DNA from: Pseudomonas fulva
GTDB taxonomy: Bacteria; Pseudomonadota; Gammaproteobacteria; Pseudomonadales; Pseudomonadaceae
Reading direction: 5' to 3'
Assembly (NCBI RefSeq): GCF_023517795.1
Contig: NZ_CP082928.1
Location: 930,001 to 994,000 of the forward strand
Length of the DNA stretch: 64,000 bases
Part shown: positions 15,829 through 24,000 of the stretch, piece by piece
Layout: each line of letters starts with the position of its first letter
Position numbering within the stretch: the first letter of the stretch is position 1
Notes under the pieces: generated by a model
What the model saw: the letters and a program-made list of their open reading frames with translations, nothing else
What the model was told of the DNA's origin: nothing
Database searches by the model: none
Translations under genes and position numbers: made by a program

Positions 15829-16419
15829 ATGCTGGAATCTCTTTTCGTTCCCACCCTGATCGTTGCCCTGGCGGAAATCGGCGACAAGACGCAGCTGCTC
15901 GCGCTGTTGCTGGCCGCGCGCTTTCGCAGGCCCTGGCCGATCATCTGGGGCATGGTGGTCGCCACCCTCGCCAACCACCTGGCCGCGGGGGCGGTGGGCA
16001 ATTGGGTAGCCGGCCTGCTGTCGCCGGCACTGCTGAGCTGGATCCTGGCAGCCTCGTTCATCGCCGTGGCGCTGTGGACGCTGATCCCGGACAAGCTCGA
16101 TGACGACGAAAGCTCCAACCTCAAGCGCTACGGGCCGTTCCTGACCACGCTGATCGCCTTCTTCCTGGCGGAGATGGGTGACAAGACCCAGGTGGCGACG
16201 GTCATGCTCGCCGCCCAGTACCCGCACTTCATCATGGTGGTGCTCGGCACCACGCTGGGCATGCTGATCGCCAACGTGCCGGTGGTGCTGGCCGGCAACT
16301 TCGCCGCCGACCGCCTGCCGCTCACCCTGATTCGCCGACTCGCCGCCATCGCCTTCGCGGCACTGGCGATCTATGCCGCCTACCAGGCGATGCTGCTGAG
16401 CGGGATCCTGAACGGCTGA
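15829..16419 (+). CDS. TMEM165/GDT1 (UPF0016) family Mn2+ exporter
   Basis: 196 residues with six predicted membrane helices arranged as two homologous halves. Each half carries the family signature E-x-G-D-K-T: EIGDKTQ at 16-22 and EMGDKTQ at 115-121. A charged cytoplasmic loop (PDKLDDDESSNLKRYG) separates the halves. Bacterial members such as Vibrio MneA export manganese across the inner membrane. The upstream yybP-ykoY riboswitch, whose known ligand is Mn2+, supports that role here. ATG 15829 has AGGAACCTCG immediately upstream. It is monocistronic, with a strong hairpin after the stop. Transport of other divalent ions or of Ca2+ is possible in the wider family. Confidence 0.92.
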   Translation: MLESLFVPTLIVALAEIGDKTQLLALLLAARFRRPWPIIWGMVVATLANHLAAGAVGNWVAGLLSPALLSWILAASFIAVALWTLIPDKLDDDESSNLKRYGPFLTTLIAFFLAEMGDKTQVATVMLAAQYPHFIMVVLGTTLGMLIANVPVVLAGNFAADRLPLTLIRRLAAIAFAALAIYAAYQAMLLSGILNG

Positions 16420-16425
16420 TCAAGG

Positions 16426-16463
16426 GTTCGAGGCCGCCGCCGATCCAGACAGCGGCCTCGAAC
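16426..16463. terminator. Hairpin after the Mn2+ exporter gene
   Basis: GTTCGAGGCCGC pairs perfectly over 12 bp with GCGGCCTCGAAC. There is no clear T-run. It lies between two converging genes and may serve both. Confidence 0.6.
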
Positions 16464-16541
16464 TAAGTCCGAGTGGCCAGAGCACGACCAGCTGCCTGGT
16501 TGGCTAACCGGCCCGTTTGCCGGATGCCAATGTCGCGAGGA

Positions 16542-17360
16542 TCAGCTTTTCTTGGCCTGCTGATACAGGGGCATGACCTTGGGAATGGCGGCCTGCAGCG
16601 AGGCGATACGGCTCGACGAGGACGGGTGGGTGCTCATGAACTCCGGCGGCGCCCCTTCGCTGGCCTTGGCCATCTTCTCCCACAGGGTGACCGCCGCGTT
16701 GGGGTTGAAGCCCGCACGGGCAGCCAGCTCCAGGCCGATCAGGTCGGCTTCGTTCTCGTTGCTGCGGCTGTTGGGCAGCGTCATGCCGTAGTTCACCGCG
16801 GCATCGGCCAGTGCCATCTGATCCGAGCTCACGCCCAGCAGCGCGGCAGCGCCCTGCTTGGCCATGTTCAGCCCATAGGCCTTGGACATCGCCTCGCGGC
16901 CATGCTCACGCAGGGCGTGGGCGATCTCGTGGCCCATGACCGCAGCGATTTCGTCATCGGTGAGCTTCAGCTTCTCGATGATGCCGCTGTAGAAGATGAT
17001 CTTGCCGCCGGGGCCGCAGTTGGCATTGAGCTCAGGGCTCTTGATCAGGTTGACCTCCCACTGCCACTGCGCCGAATCCGGGCGGAACAACGGCGCCTGC
17101 TTGATCAGCCGATCGGCGATACGCTGCAGGCGTTTGGCATCGGCACTGGTCTTGTCCAGCACGCCTTGGCTGGAGGCCTTCTGCAGGGTTTCCTGGTAGG
17201 ACTGGGCGTACATCTGGTTGACCTCATCGGTCGACAGCGCGCTGAACATGTACTGCTTGCGCTCGACACCTACCGCCCCACCGCTGGTGGTGTTGACGGC
17301 TTGGCATCCTGCCAGCAGCAGTGCCGCGGTCAGCGTGGTAATGGACAACGACGATTTCAT
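16542..17360 (-). CDS. M48-family metalloprotease, lipoprotein
   Basis: 272 residues. The lipoprotein signal ends in LLLAGC with Cys19 as the lipid site. The zinc metalloprotease motif HEIAH is at 144-148. The third metal ligand is probably the Glu of NENEADLIGLELAARAG, and a THPSSSSRI block follows. These features match the M48 lipoprotease class (LoiP/YggG-like, single-domain) that acts on periplasmic or outer-membrane proteins. It lacks the TPR domain of BepA. It appears to be a single gene. Its upstream region carries a 91-bp MITE-like repeat (17396-17486) only 35 bases before the start codon, which may have altered its promoter. Confidence 0.88.
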   Translation of the reverse strand: MKSSLSITTLTAALLLAGCQAVNTTSGGAVGVERKQYMFSALSTDEVNQMYAQSYQETLQKASSQGVLDKTSADAKRLQRIADRLIKQAPLFRPDSAQWQWEVNLIKSPELNANCGPGGKIIFYSGIIEKLKLTDDEIAAVMGHEIAHALREHGREAMSKAYGLNMAKQGAAALLGVSSDQMALADAAVNYGMTLPNSRSNENEADLIGLELAARAGFNPNAAVTLWEKMAKASEGAPPEFMSTHPSSSSRIASLQAAIPKVMPLYQQAKKS

Positions 17361-17395
17361 GCTGGAGCTCCCTGGGAAATTGAGCGAGTTATGCT

Positions 17396-17486
17396 AGCAG
17401 GCTGTTGAAAAACTACCTACGTTGCCGCCGCGTCGTTAAAAACAGCTCGCGTCAGTTGCCTCGCCTAGGCTGTTCAGCGGCCTGCT
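17396..17486. repeat. MITE-like dispersed repeat with imperfect terminal inverted repeats
   Basis: It begins AGCAGGCTGTTGAAAAACTA, and the reverse complement of its right end begins AGCAGGCCGCTGAACAG. The interior (CTACCTACGTTGCCGCCGCG, then CAGTTGCCTCGCCTAGG) resembles an intergenic repeat I have seen widely in pseudomonads. It has no coding capacity. Confidence 0.6.
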
Positions 17487-17518
17487 GAGGCTGCCATATT
17501 CAAGCACAGGCCAAAGCC

Positions 17519-18136
17519 TCAGGCAGGCGTCAGACACTCCGGCCCGTCGAGCTTCGGGTCATTGACCAGATTGCTCAATACCCGTTCCCGCAGGGGCTGC
17601 GGTCTGCCGACGAGCAGCGCCTGCAGCTCCTCGAGTGGCGTATCGGCGGCCAGCCAGCGCTGCCTGTCGTGTGCACTGAGAATCAACGGGCGGCGCAGCG
17701 TCGCGGCCGCCTGGGTGATCATCGCCGTGCTCAGGTAAACCTGCCCCTCGACGGGATAGGCCTCCCAGACTGCGGCGAAATACAGCAGCGACTCCTCGCT
17801 GCTCAGCCAGTACGGCCTCTTGCGCGCGGCACCGCGCCATTCGTAGAAGCCGTTGGCCGGAATCAGGCCGCGGCGCAGGCGAAACGCGTCGCGAAACATC
17901 GGCTGCTCGGCCAGGGTTTCGGCGCGGGCGTGGGCCGGCGTTTTCGACAGGTCCTTCAACCAGGGGGGGGTCAACCCCCAGCGCGCGCGAACCAGCGCAG
18001 GCTGTTCATGGTCGCTGCGCAATAACAGCACCTGGGAGCCAGGCGCGAAGTTCCAGTGGGGCTGCTGGTCAGCGGGAAAGCCTGGCTGCGCCGCAAAGGC
18101 GGGCGTCCAGCGAAACAGCGCGAAGCGTCCACTCAT
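17519..18136 (-). CDS. SRAP (YedK/HMCES) family protein with substituted active site
   Basis: 205 residues of the SOS-response-associated peptidase family, whose members crosslink to abasic sites in single-stranded DNA through Cys2. The fold markers are present: WNFAPG, WGLTPPW, ARAETL, LIPANGFYEWRG and LRRPLILS. However, the N-terminus reads MSGRF, not MCGRF, and aligning by eye with E. coli YedK gives Cys2 to Ser2, Asn75 to His69 and His160 to Thr146. Only the Glu of FYEW (Glu99) is kept. ATG 18136 is fixed by the conserved SGRF context. It follows the DUF2007 gene by 34 bases in the same direction. It may be a divergent paralogue with non-covalent DNA binding. Confidence 0.85.
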   Translation of the reverse strand: MSGRFALFRWTPAFAAQPGFPADQQPHWNFAPGSQVLLLRSDHEQPALVRARWGLTPPWLKDLSKTPAHARAETLAEQPMFRDAFRLRRGLIPANGFYEWRGAARKRPYWLSSEESLLYFAAVWEAYPVEGQVYLSTAMITQAAATLRRPLILSAHDRQRWLAADTPLEELQALLVGRPQPLRERVLSNLVNDPKLDGPECLTPA

Positions 18137-18170
18137 GAAAGGCTCATCGGGATGGGGTGGCACACGCCGC

Positions 18171-18431
18171 TCAACACAGCAGCACGCCCTGAACGGAATC
18201 CGGCTCGTCACCGGGTAGCGGTTGCGCACCATTGTACTCGCCGATCAGCCAGCGGGCGCGCTCGGCGTCGGCGTCCTCGACCAGCAGGCCGAGCAGGCCG
18301 CACGCCGGCAGCTCGCCCACCGCGCCAGCCAGATGAGCACCGACCAGATGCGCCTGGATGCCCTCGCTGGCCAGCATGGCCTTGAGCAATTCGCCTTCCA
18401 TCAGGTCCTGGGGCTCGTAGACGCGCTTCAT
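18171..18431 (-). CDS. DUF2007 family small protein
   Basis: 86 residues (KRVYEPQDLMEGELLKAMLA at the start). The family is a small alpha/beta domain called a putative signal-transducing protein; its biochemical role is unknown. The N-terminal half matches the family pattern of repositioning or selecting between two chains, followed by the LLVEDADAERARWLIGEY C-terminal block. Its ATG overlaps the stop codon of the upstream zinc-ribbon gene by one base (TGATG), so the two are translationally coupled. The longer in-frame extension to 18509 overlaps the upstream gene and is unlikely. Confidence 0.8.
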   Translation of the reverse strand: MKRVYEPQDLMEGELLKAMLASEGIQAHLVGAHLAGAVGELPACGLLGLLVEDADAERARWLIGEYNGAQPLPGDEPDSVQGVLLC

Positions 18432-18613
18432 CAGTCGTTCTCTCCCCGCACATCCAGCTGCCAGCTCTGGCCATCGGTTTCGAGCAGGAAAACGATGGGC
18501 CGGCAGCACACCGGGCAGTCCTCGATGTACTGCTGGTCACCCGCCGACAGGTCCAGCAGCGCCTCGACCGCCTCGCCGCAGTAGGGGCACTCATAATCCT
18601 GGGTTTCCAACAT
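18431..18613 (-). CDS. CPXCG-motif cysteine-rich zinc-ribbon protein
   Basis: 60 residues with two cysteine pairs, CPYCG (9-13) and CPVCC (33-37), forming a small zinc ribbon. It belongs to the CPXCG-motif family conserved in gammaproteobacteria. It contains LETQDYECPYCGE and a C-terminal QSWQLDVRGEND. Function is unknown; such proteins may bind nucleic acid or a partner protein. It is the first gene of a three-gene run with DUF2007 and the SRAP protein. The AGGCGCCCC-type leader just upstream is shared with the divergent acyltransferase promoter region (18614-18745). Confidence 0.82.
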   Translation of the reverse strand: MLETQDYECPYCGEAVEALLDLSAGDQQYIEDCPVCCRPIVFLLETDGQSWQLDVRGEND

Positions 18614-18745
18614 GGGGCGCCTCCGTGTGACTTGCAGGTTATAATGGGCGGTCTATTGCTGCGCCTCGAGTTGCCGTCACGCGTGATTACGGCACAGGGT
18701 CCAGCGCTTTCCACTCTTCAATCGCAGCGATAATCACAAGAGATC

Positions 18746-19912
18746 ATGATGGGCGAATTCGACAGCATCCGACCCTATGCCGACGCGGAAATTCCAGCGG
18801 TTCTGGCGCGCCTGTTGGCCGACGATGCGTTTCTCGACATCCTTACCCAGTTTCGCTTTCCGCGCCTGGCCGGCCCGTTCGGCTGGCTGCTCAAACCTCT
18901 TATAGCCCATCGGCTGCGTTCGCAGTTCCGCCATATCGGCTCGGTTCGAGCCCTGCAGGAGTCCATCGAACCGTATATCGACCGCACCGTCGAGCACGCC
19001 ACCGATGGCGTGAGCTATTCGGGCGTGGAAACCCTGAAGGCCGGCAACCCCTACCTGTTCCTGGCCAACCATCGCGACATCGTCATGGACCCGGCCTTCG
19101 TCAACTACGCCGTGTACCACGCCGGCCTGCAGACGCCGCGTATCGCCATTGGCGACAACCTGCTGCAGAAGCCCTTCGTCAGCGACCTGATGCGCCTGAA
19201 CAAGAGTTTCATCGTGCACCGCTCGATCACCGGGCGGCGCGAAAAGCTCGCCGCCTACCAGCTGCTGTCGGCCTATATCAGCCATTCGATCGGCCAGGAC
19301 GGCGAATCGATCTGGATCGCCCAGGCCGAAGGCCGTGCCAAGGACGGTGACGACCGCACCGACTCGGCGATCCTCAAGATGTTTCATATGAGCCGCAAGG
19401 ACGAACCCTTCGCGCAGGTCATCGCCAGCCTCAAGCTCACCCCGGTATCGATCAGCTACGAGTACGACCCCTGCGACCAGGCCAAGGCCCGCGAGCTCTA
19501 CACCCGTGCCACCACGGGCAGCTACACCAAGCAGCCGGGCGAGGATGACAAGAGCATCGGCCTGGGCATCACCGGTTACAAGGGGCGCGTGCACGTGCAT
19601 TTCGGCGACCCGATCACCAGCGGTTTCGAGGATGCCAAGCAACTGGCCGCCCTGGTCGATGCGCAGATCCTCACCGGCTACCGCCTGTTCCCGGTGCATT
19701 ACCTGGCCTATGCCATGTGGAGCGATCGCGATCCGCAGCTGGAGGTGCCGGCAGCCGAGTCACTGTTCGGCGCCGCCGAACTGGCTGCAGCCAGGGAGCA
19801 ATGGCAGCAGCGCCTGAGCCGCTGCCCGGGCGAGCAACAGCCCTACCTAATCCTTCAGTACGCGATGCCGGTACGCAACCAGTACCGCATCAAGGCTGGC
19901 CTGCCGCTCTGA
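18746..19912 (+). CDS. PlsC-domain glycerophospholipid acyltransferase (large form)
   Basis: 388 residues. The acyltransferase domain has its histidine motif in FLANHRDIVMDPAFVNY. The spacing H-R-D-I-V-M-D is one residue longer than the classical HX4D, unless the first Asp serves. The downstream IWIAQAEGRAKDG takes the place of the phosphate-binding block, and VSISYEYDPC follows. The N-terminal region is a predicted helical extension (IPAVLARLLADDAFLDIL). It probably acylates a glycerolipid at the inner membrane. This is the second PlsC-type gene in the window and the two are not close paralogues. It diverges from the zinc-ribbon operon and ends in a perfect 20-bp-arm terminator. ATG 18749 is an alternative start. 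Confidence 0.82.
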   Translation: MMGEFDSIRPYADAEIPAVLARLLADDAFLDILTQFRFPRLAGPFGWLLKPLIAHRLRSQFRHIGSVRALQESIEPYIDRTVEHATDGVSYSGVETLKAGNPYLFLANHRDIVMDPAFVNYAVYHAGLQTPRIAIGDNLLQKPFVSDLMRLNKSFIVHRSITGRREKLAAYQLLSAYISHSIGQDGESIWIAQAEGRAKDGDDRTDSAILKMFHMSRKDEPFAQVIASLKLTPVSISYEYDPCDQAKARELYTRATTGSYTKQPGEDDKSIGLGITGYKGRVHVHFGDPITSGFEDAKQLAALVDAQILTGYRLFPVHYLAYAMWSDRDPQLEVPAAESLFGAAELAAAREQWQQRLSRCPGEQQPYLILQYAMPVRNQYRIKAGLPL

Positions 19913-19919
19913 TTGCGGC

Positions 19920-19961
19920 AGCCATGAAAAAGCCCCGACAGGTCGGGGCTTTTTCATGGCT
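19920..19961. terminator. Bidirectional rho-independent terminator
   Basis: The two 20-base arms are perfectly complementary: AGCCATGAAAAAGCCCCGAC pairs with 19942-19961 around a two-base centre. T-runs occur on both strands. It separates two converging genes. Confidence 0.92.
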
Positions 19962-19971
19962 GCCGTCAGGC

Positions 19972-20556
19972 TCACTGACCGCTGAGGATCTGCCCCAGGG
20001 TCGGGTCCTTGAAGGCGCGGGTCAGTGCATCGCTCAACACGTCGCTGACCAGCTTGGTATTGGTTTCCTGGTTCGGCGCCATGCCGAAACGCTGGTTCAG
20101 CGAGGCACCGTAGCGGCCGCTGTAACGGCGATTGCTGTTCTGCACGTCAGCGCGGAAGCTGGCGGTCATGTTGGCTTCGGTGACGTACAGACCCTCTTTG
20201 GGCGACTGGTACTTGAGCTCGGCCAGGGTCAGGGTCAGCTGTGGTGCGTTGTAGGCATTGGCCGACGGGGTGAAGCCCAGCAGGCGCACGGCCGCCTCGG
20301 CCTGGGCTTGCAGCTTGGGCAGTACGTCCTGGCCCGATACGCTGATGGCGCTGGTCTCCGGGTACAGGCCGCCACGGGTGCCCAGCACCGGAGAGGGACG
20401 CCCATCGACGACCCGCACCACGACCGGCTGGCCCTGCCCCACGGGCGTCAGGGACCCGATCAGCCTGGGCTGCGGGCTGAGCTGTTGGGGGCTGTGGGCA
20501 CAACCGACAAGAGCCAGACTGATAACGGCAACCAGACCAAACAACAGGCGATTCAT
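19972..20556 (-). CDS. YajG-family lipoprotein
   Basis: 194 residues. The lipoprotein signal ends at LALVGC with Cys19. The mature part (LIGSLTPVGQGQPVVVRVVD, then RPSPVLGTRGG and NAPQLTLTLAELKYQ) matches the YajG family of outer-membrane-directed lipoproteins. No enzymatic motif is visible and the function is unknown. I chose ATG 20556 because it starts the signal peptide; the open frame to 20625 precedes it without meaning. It converges on the acyltransferase gene and shares the terminator at 19920-19961. Confidence 0.82.
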   Translation of the reverse strand: MNRLLFGLVAVISLALVGCAHSPQQLSPQPRLIGSLTPVGQGQPVVVRVVDGRPSPVLGTRGGLYPETSAISVSGQDVLPKLQAQAEAAVRLLGFTPSANAYNAPQLTLTLAELKYQSPKEGLYVTEANMTASFRADVQNSNRRYSGRYGASLNQRFGMAPNQETNTKLVSDVLSDALTRAFKDPTLGQILSGQ

Positions 20557-20699
20557 ATTCGGTTCTCCATGGGGGGCGCTTAAGGCTCGCGAAGTATAAC
20601 GAATCGACCTGTAAACGGTGAGCACGGTTCCGCGTCACCTCTTGGTCACATGCCGACGGTATAAGACTTTGGTCGCTTTGCATGAACGGAGCTTGTTTG

Positions 20700-20894
20700 A
20701 TGCGTGCCCTCCTGCAGAAAATCGCCAGCGCCCGAAACCCGCGCATTTTTGCCCGCCTCGATGAACAGGGCATCTGCCGCGCATTCCGCCAGAGCGCCCA
20801 GCCGCCGGGCCCTGCAGGCTGGCACGAGGTCAACGAACAGCGCCTGACCTGGCTCGGCGCGCCGTTGCCGAAAAGCGCATTCACCCGCCACTGA
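20700..20894 (+). CDS. Small conserved hypothetical protein (64 aa)
   Basis: A 64-residue ORF (RALLQKIASARNPRIFARLD, then ICRAFRQ and RLTWLGAPLP). GGAG (20688-20691) lies 8 bases before ATG 20700, which decides against the upstream ATG at 20682. The WHEVNEQRLTWLGAPLP C-terminus resembles small hypothetical proteins I have seen in pseudomonads, but I cannot name a family. It is rich in Arg and Leu and has no signal peptide. It is followed by a small GGGCG TTTT CGCCC hairpin that could end its transcript. Coding status is likely but not certain. Confidence 0.6.
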   Translation: MRALLQKIASARNPRIFARLDEQGICRAFRQSAQPPGPAGWHEVNEQRLTWLGAPLPKSAFTRH

Positions 20895-21371
20895 GCGCCC
20901 GCCAGGGCGTTTTCGCCCCCCAGTGCCTGTGCAATAAAAGTCACACGCACCTGATCACTTCCCGCGCTTTCGCCTTATAATCGCGCCCCGATTATAAGGA
21001 CGCCTCCTGATCGGCATCGCCGTACCGCTGATGCAGTCATGCCATCGGCAACGCCACAGAGAGTCGCCCACTTCGTGCTGCTCGATATCAGAGCCCCCGC
21101 CTTGCAGTGCCGCGTTTTCGCGGAACATCTGCCGGCTGGAACGGCCCAACAGGCACATGAACTTTTGAGGTTCGCGTTCCAAAAGAACGTGAAAAAACGG
21201 TTTCAATAACTTCACAAGAGTGTGGCGAACATATGAATCATCTTGCGGCAGGACACGGCGACCTCCTCCCGTCATTCCAATCCTCAATACAGCTCTGCAA
21301 CCGCTGACAGGCGCTTTTGACGCCCAGGCCGACGGCCTATGACTGGACGCTGATTTTTTGGAGATGTGGTA
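20895..21371. other. Long intergenic region upstream of mqo
   Basis: 477 bases without a credible gene. It begins with a GGGCG TTTT CGCCC hairpin after the small ORF. The palindrome at 20973-20999 is described separately. A TTGAGGTTCGCGTTCC/AAAAGAACGTGAAA stretch lies at about 21167-21195. The last 100 bases carry the mqo ribosome-binding site. I see no clear riboswitch or small RNA. The length suggests an mqo promoter with a long leader. Confidence 0.5.
20973..20999. promoter_or_regulatory. 27-bp palindrome with a TATAAT in each arm
   Basis: CCTTATAATCG (20973-20983) and CGATTATAAGG (20989-20999) are perfect 11-base arms around CGCCC. Each arm contains TATAAT on one strand. It could be an operator overlapping a -10 box or an RNA hairpin. 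It lies about 370 bases upstream of mqo. Confidence 0.45.
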
Positions 21372-22874
21372 ATGGCGCAGAACGATTACGAAGCTGTAGA
21401 TGTAGTGCTGGTCGGTGCCGGCATCATGAGCGCAACGCTGGCCGTGCTGCTCAAGGAGCTCGATCCGGGCATCAAGCTGGAAGTCGTCGAGGCGATGGAC
21501 TTCGGTGCGGCGGAAAGCTCCAACCCGTGGAACAACGCGGGTACCGGCCACGCCGGCCTGTGCGAACTCAACTACACCCCCGAGTCCGCCGACGGTTCCA
21601 TCGACATCAAGAAGGCGGTGAGCATCAACGCCCAGTTCGAGGAGTCCAAGCAGTTCTGGGCCTACCTGGTCAAGAAAGGCACCTTTGGCGCGCCCAAGTC
21701 CTTTATCAATCCCGTTCCGCACCTGAGCTTCGTCCGTGGCCAGAAAGGCATCGACTACCTCAGGAAGCGCTTCGAGGCGCTGCACGTGCACCACGCGTTC
21801 GAAGACATGGTGTACAGCGAAGATCGCGCCACCATGAACGAATGGATGCCGCTGATGATGCCCGGCCGTGATCCGAATGAGCCGATCGCGGCGACCCGCG
21901 TGGCCAACGGCACCGACGTCAACTTCGGTGCGCTCACCAAGAGCCTGCTCGACCACCTGGTTCAGCAGAGCGAGGCGCGCGTGACCTTCAATCAGCGGGT
22001 GACCGACCTCACCCGCAACGAGCATGGCTGGCGGGTGAGCACCAAGGATCAGAAGAGCGGCAATCACCGCCAGATCCAGGCTCGCTTCGTGTTTCTCGGT
22101 GCCGGTGGCGGCGCCCTGCCCCTGCTGCAGCTGTCCGGTATCGCCGAAGGCAAGGGTTTTGGCGGCTTCCCGGTCAGCGGCCAGTGGCTACGCTGCGACA
22201 ACCCGGAGGTGGTCAACCAGCACCAGGCCAAGGTGTACAGCCAGGCCGAAGTCGGCTCGCCACCCATGTCGGTACCGCACCTGGACACCCGCGTGGTGGA
22301 TGGCAAGAAGTCGCTGCTGTTCGGGCCTTATGCCGGCTTCACCACCAAGTTCCTGAAGAAGGGTTCGTTTCTCGACCTGCCGATGTCGGTGCGCCTGAAC
22401 AACATCGGCCCGATGCTGGCGGTGGCCCGCGACAACTTCGACCTGACCCGTTACCTGGTCAAGGAAGTCATGCAGTCCCAGGAACAACGCCTCAAGACGC
22501 TGCGCGGCTTCTATCCGGAGGCCAAGGCCAGCGACTGGCGCCTGGAGATTGCCGGCCAGCGCGTGCAGATCATCAAGAAGGACGCCAACAAAGGCGGCAT
22601 CCTGCAGTTCGGCACCGAACTGGTGGCCGCCCAGGATGGCTCCATCGCCGCCCTGCTGGGCGCCTCGCCAGGCGCTTCGGTGACCGTATCGATCATGCTC
22701 GACCTGATTCGCCGCTGCTTCCCCGAGCGGGCCGCGTCGGCCGAGTGGAGTGCCAAGCTGAACGAGATGTTCCCGGCACCCGCCTCGGTGCTGGTGAAGG
22801 ATGCCGAGCAGTACCGCGCCGTTCAGGCCCAGTCGGATGCGCTGCTGCAATTGCGCGATGCGGTGCCGGCGTAA
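21372..22874 (+). CDS. mqo: Malate:quinone oxidoreductase
   Basis: 500 residues. The FAD-binding Rossmann motif is [16 protein letters not shown] near the N-terminus. The family blocks [20 protein letters not shown] and [15 protein letters not shown] are intact. It is a peripheral membrane flavoenzyme that oxidises malate to oxaloacetate and passes electrons to ubiquinone. In pseudomonads it is the main malate-oxidising step of the TCA cycle. ATG 21372 is six bases after an in-frame GTG, and the GGAGATG motif supports it. It converges on rpoS with only 115 bases between, each gene having its own terminator. This neighbour differs from the P. aeruginosa arrangement I remember. Confidence 0.95.
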   Translation: MAQNDYEAVDVVLVGAGIMSATLAVLLKELDPGIKLEVVEAMDFGAAESSNPWNNAGTGHAGLCELNYTPESADGSIDIKKAVSINAQFEESKQFWAYLVKKGTFGAPKSFINPVPHLSFVRGQKGIDYLRKRFEALHVHHAFEDMVYSEDRATMNEWMPLMMPGRDPNEPIAATRVANGTDVNFGALTKSLLDHLVQQSEARVTFNQRVTDLTRNEHGWRVSTKDQKSGNHRQIQARFVFLGAGGGALPLLQLSGIAEGKGFGGFPVSGQWLRCDNPEVVNQHQAKVYSQAEVGSPPMSVPHLDTRVVDGKKSLLFGPYAGFTTKFLKKGSFLDLPMSVRLNNIGPMLAVARDNFDLTRYLVKEVMQSQEQRLKTLRGFYPEAKASDWRLEIAGQRVQIIKKDANKGGILQFGTELVAAQDGSIAALLGASPGASVTVSIMLDLIRRCFPERAASAEWSAKLNEMFPAPASVLVKDAEQYRAVQAQSDALLQLRDAVPA

Positions 22875-22886
22875 TACCGGCCCACT

Positions 22887-22915
22887 GAAAACGGCGCCCC
22901 CGAGGCGCCGTTTTC
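22887..22915 (+). terminator. Rho-independent terminator of mqo
   Basis: GAAAACGGCGCC CCCGA GGCGCCGTTTTC, 12-base arms with the T-run inside the 3' arm, 12 bases after the stop. Confidence 0.88.
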
Positions 22916-22937
22916 ATTTCTGGTTCTGCCACAGGCA

Positions 22938-22967
22938 ATAAAAAAGCCAGTCAGCAGGCTGACTGGC
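22938..22967 (-). terminator. Rho-independent terminator of rpoS
   Basis: On the minus strand GCCAGTCAGC CT GCTGACTGGC is followed by a T-run. It starts 22 bases after the rpoS stop codon. Confidence 0.9.
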
Positions 22968-22989
22968 CCAGGGCCTGGCAGGCCGGGTG

Positions 22990-24000
22990 TTACTGGAACA
23001 GCGAGTCGGCGGACAGGCCGTTCTTCTCGAGTATCTCGCGCAAGCGCTTGAGCGCCTCGACCTGGATCTGCCGCACGCGCTCACGGGTAAGGCCGATTTC
23101 CTGGCCGACCTCCTCGAGGGTGCAGCTCTCGTGCCCGCGCAAGCCGAAGCGCCGAACCACCACCTCACGCTGCTTCTCGGTCAGGTCCGAAAGCCACTGG
23201 TCGATGCTTTGCGATAGGTCATCGTCCTGCAACAGCTCGCAGGGATCCGTAGGGCGATCGTCGGTAAGGGTGTCGAGCAGCGTCTTGTCGGAGTCCGGCC
23301 CCAGCGACACGTCCACCGAGGACACCCGCTCGTTGAGCCCCAGCATACGCTTGACCTCGCCCACCGGCTTTTCCAGCAGGTTGGCGATTTCTTCGGGGGA
23401 CGGCTCGTGATCGAGCTTCTGGGTCAGCTCCCGCGCGGCGCGCAGGTAGACGTTGAGTTCCTTGACCACGTGAATGGGCAGGCGGATGGTGCGGGTCTGG
23501 TTCATGATCGCCCGCTCGATGGTCTGCCGGATCCACCAGGTCGCGTAGGTGGAGAAACGGAAGCCGCGCTCCGGGTCGAATTTCTCCACGGCGCGGATCA
23601 GGCCGAGGTTGCCTTCTTCGATCAGGTCCAGCAGCGACAACCCGCGGTTCACGTAGCGCCGGGCGATCTTCACCACCAGCCGCAGGTTGCTTTCGATCAT
23701 GCGCTTGCGCCCTGCGGGGTCGCCCTTCTGCGCCAGACGCGCGAAGAACACCTCTTCTTCAGGGGTGAGCAGCGGGGAGAAACCGATTTCGTTGAGGTAC
23801 AGCTGAGTGGCGTCGAGCGCCCGGGTGTAGTCGATGTACTTGTGCTGCTTGCTGCCACTGGGCTGCTTGGTCTTGCTCCGCGTAGCGACCTTGGCAGTAG
23901 GCGCCTTGTCGTTAGCCTCGTGAAGATCGATATCCGGCTCCATCAGGAGCACGTCCTCATCGATGTCAAACTCCGGCGCCACCTTGGTATCGAGTGCCAT
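22990..24000 (-). CDS. rpoS: RNA polymerase sigma factor RpoS
   Basis: 336 residues, close to P. aeruginosa RpoS (334). Region 1.2 ([20 protein letters not shown]), region 2 ([32 protein letters not shown]), region 3 and region 4 ([20 protein letters not shown]) are in order and intact. It is the stationary-phase and general-stress sigma factor. ATG 24000 begins [13 protein letters not shown], the usual N-terminus. It lies 109 bases downstream of nlpD on the same strand. As in other pseudomonads its main promoter is expected inside nlpD, where a PsrA-type box is found at 24416-24429. The fdxA gene and the rsmZ sRNA that follow it in P. aeruginosa are absent here. Confidence 0.97.
   Translation of the reverse strand: MALDTKVAPEFDIDEDVLLMEPDIDLHEANDKAPTAKVATRSKTKQPSGSKQHKYIDYTRALDATQLYLNEIGFSPLLTPEEEVFFARLAQKGDPAGRKRMIESNLRLVVKIARRYVNRGLSLLDLIEEGNLGLIRAVEKFDPERGFRFSTYATWWIRQTIERAIMNQTRTIRLPIHVVKELNVYLRAARELTQKLDHEPSPEEIANLLEKPVGEVKRMLGLNERVSSVDVSLGPDSDKTLLDTLTDDRPTDPCELLQDDDLSQSIDQWLSDLTEKQREVVVRRFGLRGHESCTLEEVGQEIGLTRERVRQIQVEALKRLREILEKNGLSADSLFQ

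Noticed and set aside
20895..21371. Possible riboswitch or sRNA before mqo
   Set aside because: There is no recognisable aptamer core and no sRNA-like terminator inside the region; only the palindrome stands out.
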